Source of the DNA: Haplosporangium gracile
Lineage: Eukaryota > Mortierellomycota > Mortierellomycetes > Mortierellales > Mortierellaceae
DNA length: 40,717 nucleotides
Assembly (NCBI GenBank): GCA_015499985.1
Contig: JAAAUF010000162.1
Location: 8,624-49,340, forward strand
Reading direction: 5' to 3'
Positions 31,501-40,717 of this stretch are shown one piece after another. Every line of letters begins with the position of its first letter. The stretch's first letter is position 1. The position numbers and the translations under genes are program-made. Below the pieces are notes generated by a model. The model saw only the letters and a program-made list of their open reading frames with translations, made no database searches and had not been told where the DNA came from.

Positions 31501-34250
31501 AGAAAAGGAGTCCTAGGAACGGACGGTGGTGAAGACAATGGTCCCAAAAAGAACAACAACGATTAACTGAACAATACGTGCAACTCTTCCCCCTCCCCTC
31601 CTCCCCCTTTTCTCTTGTTCAACTAAAAAAAAAAATAAAGGGATGAAAATTTTACAACACACAGAACAACAACACCTACACCGTTCGGAATAAAAACGAA
31701 CAAGGTCCAAGGACCAAGAGAGAAGAAACCCAAACGAAAAACAGACTTGATGTTTGAACGGGTGCAAGAGAGCAAAACACGTATGGCTATTTGGAAACGT
31801 CCTTCTCCTCATCCTCCTTCAACAAACAGGGAGTGAGAGAGAGAGAAGGAAAGAGAGAGAGTAAGCAAGAGAGAGAGAGTGTGTGTGTGTAGAGTACGAG
31901 AGGAGAATTGAGAAAAGGAGTTTACTCTTTTCCTTCTTTCTTGGCTCCAGACTAAAAAAGGAAGAAAAAGAGGGAGACAGAGAGAGAAAAGGGAGAGGGG
32001 AAGGAGGAGAGAAAGTAACATAGAAAATAAAAGGAAGGGGAAGAGAAGGGTAAGGGAAGAGGAGCTTGATTCTGTTTGCTCCTGCTCCTGAACGCTCGAG
32101 CGCCTTAGCCTTTGTTTTTTCCTTTGTTGGTTGGTCGTTATTCGTTATTGTTCTAGCTGTTGTCTCCCTGTTTTGTGAAGGATGGGGAACTGGAGCGGGG
32201 TAAGTCGAAGGATGGGGCGAAAACGGACCACAAGCAAGCAATCATTGAGAATAAGAGGGAAAAGGAGGCACAAGAGGGCCGGGTTGTGTTGACCCGATCA
32301 CGATAGTCTTTTCTATGGCTTCATCCTATAGAAACATCGCCTTTTTTTCATTTTGTCTCTTTGTTCCCTTGCATACGTGCTTTTTTTTTCTTGCCTGTAC
32401 CGCCGGTAACTACTCTGACTACGGCCTAGAAAACACACGTAGACATGTACGATCGCATATTTCTTCCTCCTCCTCCATGCAGTATCTACCTTTTCCTCCC
32501 CTTTCATTCTCTTATCTCCCCTCAATTTCTTTTTTTTTCCGCTTAGACTAATGCTTTGCATTTTTCTAACCATTGGAAATTTTACATGGACCAATCAAGA
32601 GATCTGGTGCAATCAGGAATCCTCTTTCTTTCTTTTTCTTTCCCCTTTGAGGATGTAGCGCCAGGCTGGGAACCATAGCTCTCAGATTCTACATAAAACA
32701 CGCTATAACTACGAAGACCCTTGCTCTTCTTTCGGTCAATTGCATTGGTTCCTCATGTCCGTCTCCCAAATGCAATAAGAAAGCAAATTGCGGTTCTATT
32801 CAACAATAAACCTTATTTGCATTTATTTCATCAGGGGAAGAAGGAAAGGGAGCACCATGGTCCATTTACTACTTTCGTTGCCTTTTACCTATTCTGTCCT
32901 TTGCAATAGTACCTTTGTTCAACGATACAAAAGCGCTACTTTTTTCATCGAGGGGGACGGGTTGGAATAAGAAGGGGGTGAAAAAAGAGGGGAGTAGTAA
33001 CAAAATACAAAAGGAAAGAAAAAAGCGACAACCTACAAAAAGAAGGAAAAAAATAAAGGACAACATTCAGAATAAGCTAGTAGATCAGTCCTAAGAGATG
33101 GGATGGTATAGGATGCCACCCGGGATTGTCAACCGCCACTTATTCGTTCCCTTTTCTCCCATTCGGGGTCACCTTTTTTTTTCTTAGTAGGGGTCTCTTA
33201 CTTTACTACTTTGCTTTTGTTGTTGCAAATGAAGACTGAAAGAAGTAGAGAGCAATTAGAAAAACGCGCCTTGCGATTCTACAGCTCAATTGCAATTTGT
33301 GTAAAAGAATATTTACACATCCTTGCTCCTTGTACTTTTTTTTTGTTCGCTCCTTTGGAGGGGTATTTAATTGTCAGGTGTCTCATGAACAAGTGTATGT
33401 GGGTGTGTGCGTGGACGATCATCCATCCATCTCCCCTTTACCTTTTAACCTTTTTTGTTTTTTTGGTATCGTGAACATTGTAAAAACAATAAGGTAGTCG
33501 TAGCCATGAAAAGATGTGAAAAAGGGAACGATCGATAGCGTGTCTACGTAGATACGGTACGTAGGAGAGGATAGCAAGTATGTTGGGATGGGGTGGGTAT
33601 CTATGTGGAGTACCAACTGTGCATAAACCCCTTTCTTTCTATCCCATGGCACCTTAAAGGACGGACAGGGTGGATGGACGCGCCTTGGTGAAAGGGGGTA
33701 GAAAAAGGGTGGGTATATGCGTATTTTTTTCTTGTCATGTCCATCTTTTACCAGAAAAGGTGGTTTTTCCACTTTGTTGCTTTTCACCTTTTCCCTTCTC
33801 CCCCCCCCCCCTTTCATACCATTCTTTATTATGCATTAAGTAAAAGGCAAGAAAAGCCATGAACCTCGCATTGACACTCACACGCACAAGAACGCACAAG
33901 CATAATGCAAAAAAAAAAATTCACAATCCTGTGGATTTCTAGATCTTCCCATAACAACAAACATCATCATAAGCATGTGGGGTGTCGCATGCTTATTCCA
34001 CTCGTCCCATGGGCCCCTTCCCATCCCTTTAGCTTGTGGGATAGATGAGATTCCCGGTGTGTGCGTATGTGCCTGTGTGTGAGTGCACATGTAGACAGAG
34101 GCATTACACAAAAATACACCTCTCTGCCTTGCCTTTGCCTTTTACCTTTTTTTCTCTTCCCTTGCTTGGCCCATGGGTTTTGTACTCAATGACAGCAATG
34201 GATCCACTTTTTTGCGCCCTTTCTCACCTCTCTCTCTCTCTCCCTTTCTT
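31501..34250. other. Gene-free low-complexity DNA
   Basis: No gene is supported. There are GA-rich tracts on the plus strand at 31830..32050, T-rich runs near 32341, 32381 and 32530, A-rich bases at 32970..33060, and a C10 run near 33800. All open frames have strongly biased compositions (Phe/Leu/Ser or Lys/Arg/Glu) that follow these tracts. Confidence 0.55.
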
Positions 34251-34283
34251 TTAGCTCTCTATCTACCTCTCATATGAGGGCCA

Positions 34284-34316
34284 TAACCCCTTCATCCCTT
34301 CTTTTTCTCTCTATGC

Positions 34317-34354
<38 letters not shown>

Positions 34355-34440
34355 TTCTCTCTCTCTCTTATTTTTCTCTTTTCTGAAAATGAGAGAGAAA
34401 GAGCGACAGTGAGAGAAGGAGAGTAAGAAGGAGAGAGAGG
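34284..34440. repeat. Inverted CT/GA tract (potential hairpin)
   Basis: A plus-strand CT-rich block (34300..34380) of mostly CTCTCT units is followed, after a short A/T-rich hinge (TTTTCTGAAAATG), by a GA-rich block (34391..34440). The two arms are complementary over many units and could fold into a large imperfect hairpin. Confidence 0.7.
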
Positions 34441-37100
34441 GTTGAGGCAGGGTTGCAGATAATAGACCATCCCTTACTATTTCGCCTCTCGCCTTTCCTA
34501 GCGTGGATGCTCATAAAAACAAAAATCAAGAAAGGAGAAAAAAGCCCATCCAGTCTCTACTCTCCATAGGAGGCAAAAGAGAAAAGGACAAATATATGCA
34601 CATCAGAAGCAACATGAAGCTATGTGATAGAGGTCGAAAAAGTGGAGGAGGACGGTAGCAGGCATTTCAAAAGGACACAAAAAAAGGAGTGGAGCGTATG
34701 CATACGTTGTGGATAAGAGAAGTAGAGAGCGAAAGGATAGGAGAGAAAGGAAAGGAGAGAAAGGGAGGAGAAGGGAAGGGGAAGGGAGTGGGGTGCGCGA
34801 CGCGAGTTATGATGATAGATATGTATGGACTAGGAGAAACGACTATCTGTGGATGGATAGAAGGAAGGAAAGGATATCTATGGAATAGCTACATTGCATG
34901 TCCCTTAGAAGAGCGAAGATAGAGAGAAGAATGAATTGAAGGAGGAGGAGGTAGACAAAGAGGCGACCTTGCTGTGGTCCGCTTTACTAATGATGCGAAC
35001 CATGTTCCTGGTTCTCTTTTAATTCATTCGTTCTTGATCATCTCTCCTTGATCAATGATCGATGATCAATGATCTATCAGTTAGGGCCATCCCATCAGCT
35101 GTAGCTTACTAGTCTCAACTACGGCACTCTCAGCAATCAGCTGGTTCTTCTACTGTACCAAGACTAGTACGTGCGCATGTGCACATAAAATGCATGTGCA
35201 CAAAAAATGGGACGCGTCTCCTTTGTCTACGTGGCTAAACTCTCACTGTCTGTTTCTCACATCTAAAACGGGATAGGAAAGTGAAAAAAAAGAGTCTGGA
35301 CCCTGGCTCCTACGCATTTATGCCCTGCTTGTTGATTATCAATTATCGTTTCCTTTTCTATCTTCGCCAATTACCCTTTTCCTCCCTCCCTCCCACTCAG
35401 CGTTCATTCATTCGTTGGTCGTTCGTTGGGATCTTTAAAATCTAGAGGGTAAACGGAAGCAGAGAGAGAAAGAGGGAAGAATAGACAGGAGGCATTAAGA
35501 GTTTAAGGTATACCTTTCGCTTTATGTGTGTGTCATTACTCGTCTCTCACCCAGGTTCCGAACCAAACCCACTTTTTCGCAAGTCATTACCCTTCCTTCC
35601 TGGAGAAGTAGCGACCAAGAAGGAGTCATACGCTCGCTCGTTCGCTCAAGTGCTGGCTGGCTGGCTGGCTGTCAGTGAAATTATGAATGCAAAAAAAAAA
35701 AGCCCACCAGGATGACAGGGAGCAGGGAGATGTCTTGAACCATGATTGTGGGTTGGAACGGGGCCCCTCCTTCTTCTGCACGTTCCCAGTCCACCACACT
35801 CCTCAACTTAATTCCAGTACAAAAACTCTAGGCCTATGCACCTTTTATTTCATCAACGACACATAATATCCATGCTTTTACATCCACACTGTGTTGCCAG
35901 GAGCAGGTGAGAATGGTGTGCTCGTCACATCAATCATTCAACGGCATTAACTGTGAGCATTCTCTTCTCTATCTCCCATTTTCACTTTCCTATGCCTTTT
36001 TGAAACCAGAATGATTCCGTTACTTTCGCGAATGCTGAAAAACAAAGAAAGAAAAGGCAAAGGGGACCGAGCTGTGGTAAGCAAAAATACCGTAAGCAAG
36101 CATACTCAACAGGCCACCAAAAGAAAATAAATGAAAAAGAAAGTTTCGGTTCATGTTTTGTTTGAAATGAAAAACGTGCTTGATGTCTTGATCCAGACTC
36201 TTGTGTTGTTTACCTACAGGCAAGGGAAGGGGAAGGGCATTCAAAAAGGGTTATATGAAAGAACCATGGGACCATAGTTCCAAAAAACAAACGCGGGAAT
36301 GAAAAAGATACAAGGAGCACATGGGGCGTAAGGCTGCGCGCGGGATAGTAGGATAGCAGAGAGAGCAGGCATGCAAGTACCATCTGGGGGCATAAACGCA
36401 GGACATTAAGCGGAGGAGAAGCAATTGGTGCAAATGCCGCCGATCTATATTCTTTTTGCGCTTATTTTCCGAATGGAGCTGTTGGTCACTTCATTCATTC
36501 TTGTAGGGGTGCTGAGAGGTGCAGGTATGAAGGGGGGAGTTTACCAGCCAACTTTTCGCCTGTGTTATTCCCAATCGTTACACCACTCAGAACTGTCCCC
36601 TTGAGCATTTGCATTATCGGGAGGGGGTGGGAAAAGAATAATGGCAATCTTCCGATAAAAAAAAAATAAACACAACAAACCAAAACAAAAACGATAACAC
36701 GCATTCTCACGTATAGCGAGTAGCCATATTGTATAGGGAGGTAGGCATTCATTTTACTAACATTCCTAGAATTGACCAAACAGTCCTTTTCTATGTCCCT
36801 GTGACAAGACAAGAGAATACGTTAGAGAGAGTTTAGGTTACTTTCCGAGCTTGCATTAGTCAACAAACGGCCCAGGTCACCCGTTTATGCAAAAAAAATA
36901 GAGGAAAATGATAGACAAGCGCTCGTTTGTTGACTGGCTGGCGCCGGTCCAGTCCAATCCAACGATATCCCAAAAGGTGGGCAATCCAATCTTAAGAGAA
37001 CTGCAGGCAGAAAAATAGGCCCAATGAAGAAACGATTGAAGCCAACGCACAACTGCGAAGTTGTGAGTGTCTGTGCCTGAGAAGAATAAAAAACGAATGT
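34441..37100. other. Gene-free region with small palindromes
   Basis: No gene is supported. Features seen: a GATC-rich palindromic cluster (35032..35076), a direct repeat of GCATGTGCACA at 35175..35185 and 35192..35202, and a (CTGG)n run at about 35653..35669. Small open frames do not resemble known proteins. Confidence 0.55.
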
Positions 37101-40100
37101 TCTTGCTATTGGGTCATCGTGTCTCCTTTTTTTTTTGCCAACTACTGGTAGTCCTGTCGTAGTAATTCAGTCCGTTGTTAGTCGTTGCATTGTGGGACTG
37201 TGCGAGTAATGCAAAAAAAAAAGACCATCAACGATACTCATTTTTTTGTATCCAGAGCGGGAGAGAAGATAGAGGACATGCAACGCCATCAAAGCACTAT
37301 GCACACCATACACACAAAAACAACAACAAACCACAGCAGCATATTACGAATAAGACTGTCATTGTTGAAAACAGAAAAAATCCAGGGAGGTGAAGAATGG
37401 TAAGAGATGGTGCGGAGATCGACACTGTATCATCTTTTGACTAAACACGCGCTGCGACTTTTTTTACTTTCGCCGCATCCTTTTTTCAAGGATTGACATC
37501 ATAATCATGACAATCCTTGATAAACAATAACAAAGCCAAGCGACAGTTGGACTATTACGCCCATACAGGAATAAGCGAAGGGAAGAGGAGAAGGAGACAA
37601 TCACAAATATAACGGTCAATATTGCCTTATTTTCACTAGCTCCAACATTTCGACTCTTTTCGGTTCCTTTTCTTCCTTCATCCACAATCCGCTAAAGAAA
37701 GTCTCAATCGGACAAAGAAGTGTTTGATACACAATTGCTCGAAAAACGCGCTAAATCAAGGGAGATAGTTTGGTAGTCCAGTGTGTACGAAATTAGTTTT
37801 CTCGGGGCAGTTAATCCATGACGACAACATGAGCGAAGCTCCCTTTTTTTTCTTTTATTTTTTGCCCAAGGACAAGCTACCCTTGTTTAGATGTTCGAAT
37901 CGTTTCAATTTCTTATTTTTGCTAATAAGACTACAGAAGAGCGTTCTCGCGCAATTGTCCGCGTCATTGCTCATGCACTAATTGAGATGTTTACGTTCTC
38001 ACGTTTTTGGAGCGATCAAGTATTAGTACTCCCGCTCGACAAGTAAGCCTACGCCTATGCATAGATACGCCTACGTTAAGTCAAGGACGATCATCTTACT
38101 TTTTTTTAACATTGATGATGTTAAAATAAGTCTTAAGTACCAAGAACAGGAGTACCCATTGTCCGTCAATGGAATGAGACACCCATGCGAATAAAAGGGG
38201 AGTGAGCCATGAAAGCGGAGAAAGAAATGAGAGCATCATCATTTGTTCAATTCCTGACCATATTTTCACTGAGAGAAAGAAAAGAGAGGCAAGAGCTGTG
38301 TTTTTTTGTTATCGTTCACCGCCTCCTTTTTGCATACATCTCCTTTCTTTTTCCTTTCTACAATGTCACCTCATCGCGAACTCGTACATCATGTATCTTT
38401 TTCTATCTATTGGACGGAAAGAGGATAGAAGGAAACGCGTTTGTACGGTACTTCGTGTGCATATGACTGGACGGCATGAGGAAAGGAAGACTGCGTATTA
38501 CAAAGTACTGTGCGCGCAAACTGCGCCCTGTCGCTGATTTTCTATCGATTTGGAGGAAAAATCGCGTCGACTCTTTTGTTTTCTGTTTTCGTGTTCTCTT
38601 TCTTTTCTTCCTGTGTTTTTTTCTATGCATAAGAAAAAAAAAAGATGCATCACCCACTGCGCGCGCGTGCACGGAGCCTTAGCCTTAGCCCTTACCTGCC
38701 TCGCCCTTTCTCTTCTTCCTATCCCTTTTTCCCTTTTTCCCATTTTTCCCTTTTCTTCCTTTTCGATCCTTTAATATTGTTTTTTCCTGTATCAGGTCAC
38801 TGCAGACTCTCTTCCGTCGGCAAAGCAGCAGTTATCGCTCTCCTCAACCACAAAATAAGGTGAACAACAATAAGAGAGAGAATACAAAACAGAAAAGGAG
38901 AACACCCATTGCCAGTTCGCGATGAACAGAGAGCAAAAAGAGATGGCGGATAATGGATGCAAAAGTCCATGGGATCATCCAAACGAGAGCACTTACTCAC
39001 ACACAAGTAGAGGGAGAGGAGAGAGAGTAATGAGATTTATACTACGGTTTATCTACATCCATTCATACAATCAGCCCTGTGTTCACTCAAAACTCGTCCT
39101 CCTTTTTTCTTTGCACTCCATGTATATTTCTTCTTGTTCTTGTTATTATGACGGAGCGAAGTAAGTGAGCACCATGTCACTACGGAAAAATATTCCTCAC
39201 CCTTCACAGAAAGAAAGAAGCAAGGAGCAAAGAGAAAGGAAGGCGAAACGGTTTTTCCTTGGCACGCAAAAAAAAAAAAAAAAAGGGTCGTTGCATAGTC
39301 CTGCATATATGTGGTCCAAGGTTCCCCCTCTTTTCCTTCCTCCTCCCCATTATTTTCTTTTCTCTGCATCCATTTGCGTCCAATTGTTCTGTCGTGTCTG
39401 CGCTATATACTTTTCGGCCCATCCTTGCTTTTTTCTTTTGGCATTTGGGTGCAGTACTATTACAGTACATCCTTATTTTTGTTCTTTCGCATCTCAATTG
39501 ACTGGATCGAGATTTCCATTGGCGCCTCGGAAGTTTTTGTTTTCTTCTCTTTCCCTTTTTCTAGATTTCTCTGTATGTGCATTTATGTGTATATATGCAT
39601 TTCGCATTTATTTTGGTCTGGGTGTCAGTATGTGGACGTGGCACTGCTGTGCCTTCAAAGGCGAGACAAGGCAGAAAAAAAAAGAGATCTCTCATCTATT
39701 CTTTTCCCTCTGGCTTTCTTTTTTTTTCTACCCTCCTCATACAAGAAAGAGATGCACGCTGGCTGGACAGCTGAATAACCATGGAAACAAAAAAAAATAC
39801 ATAAATAATGAGCACTTGTGAGTTAAAGAAGGTTTGCTATCTTTCATAAACAGTCTTCGTTCCTTCTATCTCCACGTCGACTCTTTGTTATTGGTGTGTA
39901 TATGTGGAGGGAGAACGATAGAAAAGTACTAGAATAAAAATGAGGTCTCTCATCTCGTTATGGGTCTAATTGCACTAGTGCACATTCCCCTTGCCACCAT
40001 CTACTTTTTCCTTTTCTATTCCTTTGATTGGACCAACTGGTTTGGTTAATGGGAAGCGCCTTTCTTTTATTTTATGAGATGATCGATTTTAGGGTCAATG

Positions 40101-40717
40101 CTCAATTTGTTAACAAAAGAAAACACACAAAGGCAAAGAGAAAGGGAAAGAGAAAGAGAGAGAGAGAGGTACGTTTGACCTTCCGCTCCACAATAATGCC
40201 CATGTTCCACTCTGTGAGCAAAATTAAACAGAGAGAGAGAGAGAGAGAATGAGTTTATCTCGTTCCTCTCTTTGCCAGTTTCTACCTTCACAGCCATCCT
40301 GTCTGGTGCCTTCCCTCTTTCTCTCTCTCTTTCTCTCTCACGCTCTCTATGCGCTCAGATATAATTTGGGTTAAGTCGACCATCTCTTTCTTTGCTATTT
40401 TCCAATGACGATGACATGTCTTCTATCTAACATTTTTTTCTTTCCGATTTAGATGCTCATCAAGAAAAAACAATATGTCTTAGAGCAAAGAGGAAGGCAA
40501 GGATAGGTGATGCACTATACATGTAAGAGAAGAAATGGAGGTATTTGAGACATGGTCGAGAGTTAAACGTATATTTGCTGCATCTAACCTAACCTCACAG
40601 AGACCAAAGAGTTGGGGTGCAGATAGAGAAAGCACCGGTCCCTTCTATGTTGTGGGGCGGAAATGCGAAAACTAAAAACATGAGACTGGAATCCAGCCTC
40701 TTTCTTTACTCAACCCC
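37101..40717. other. Gene-free right end of the window
   Basis: No gene is supported. The largest frame (plus, ending at 39821) crosses a poly-A tract (poly-Lys) and a pyrimidine-rich stretch (Phe/Ser/Leu) and looks spurious. There are GA microsatellites at about 40150..40168 and 40231..40249 and a short CT tract at 40317..40343. One MITE-like inverted repeat is listed separately. Confidence 0.55.
38029..38152. mobile_element. Possible 124-bp Tc1/mariner-type MITE
   Basis: The stretch is bounded by TA at 38027..38028 and 38153..38154. Its ends are inverted and imperfect: left CTCCCGCTC, right read inward CTCCTGTTC, differing by two C/T changes. A strong internal hairpin (TTTTAACAT, 5-base loop, ATGTTAAAA) lies at about 38105..38127. 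There is no coding capacity. The ends do not resemble those of the Tc1 element at 8134. This could be chance; other copies in the genome would be decisive. Confidence 0.3.

Noticed and set aside
35545..35575. tRNA B-box-like GGTTCCGAACC
   Set aside because: It is a simple palindrome without an A box or foldable cloverleaf around it.
37875..37905. GTTCGAATC resembling a tRNA T-loop
   Set aside because: The flanks do not pair as a T-arm and no acceptor or anticodon stems are present.
39165..39821. A 218-aa plus-strand frame
   Set aside because: Composition follows a poly-A run and pyrimidine-rich DNA; no domain is visible.
1..40717. CRISPR array, rRNA or clear tRNA genes
   Set aside because: I looked for regular spaced repeats and conserved rRNA/tRNA motifs and saw none; the content is eukaryotic.

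Overview
The window looks like a nuclear contig from an intron-rich, early-diverging fungus. A Mortierella-type (Mucoromycota sensu lato) origin is my inference, not something I could test. The reasons are a fungus-specific DLT1 protein, a PHO85-type cyclin, a class II fructose-bisphosphate aldolase, short GT..TAG introns, ACCATGG start contexts and glutamine/serine/proline-rich tails. Ten N bases at 18472..18481 mark an assembly gap inside the aldolase intron.

Layout. Nine intact-looking genes lie in the first 28.5 kb. Eight are on the minus strand: an Ent3/epsinR-like ENTH protein (665..3216), a ZNRD2/SSSCA1 (autoantigen p27) zinc-ribbon protein (4984..7474), a stand-alone MANF-C/SAP-like domain protein (10682..10912), a thioredoxin-fold protein fused to the same domain (11184..12284), an unrecognised Q-rich protein (13175..14833), FBA1 (16769..18713), the mitoribosomal twin-CX9C protein MRP10/mS37 (20443..21079) and a PCL-type cyclin (25251..28449). 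DLT1 (21717..23853) is on the plus strand and shares a 637 bp divergent promoter with MRP10. All exon models were built by hand, and every one gives an uninterrupted frame with a total length divisible by three.

Between 8.1 and 10.2 kb lies a degraded plus-strand gene for a hemerythrin-like (HHE) protein. A broken Tc1/mariner element (DD34E type, TA target duplication) sits in its first intron, immediately after a 24-nt first exon. The gene still has a TATA box, a CT-rich leader and a good start codon, but its body carries frameshifts and TAG stops.

The right-hand 12 kb (28450..40717) has no gene I can support. It is rich in CT/GA tracts, homopolymers and scattered small inverted repeats, including one 124 bp MITE-like candidate.

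The genes do not form a pathway. They are ordinary housekeeping and regulatory genes for membrane traffic, glycolysis, mitochondrial translation and cell-cycle or nutrient signalling. The least ordinary items are the thioredoxin/MANF-C fusion with a lone copy of its C-terminal domain next door, a 24-nt microexon carrying the thioredoxin active site, the transposon-in-intron pseudogene, and a consistent strand-oriented CT block upstream of start codons.
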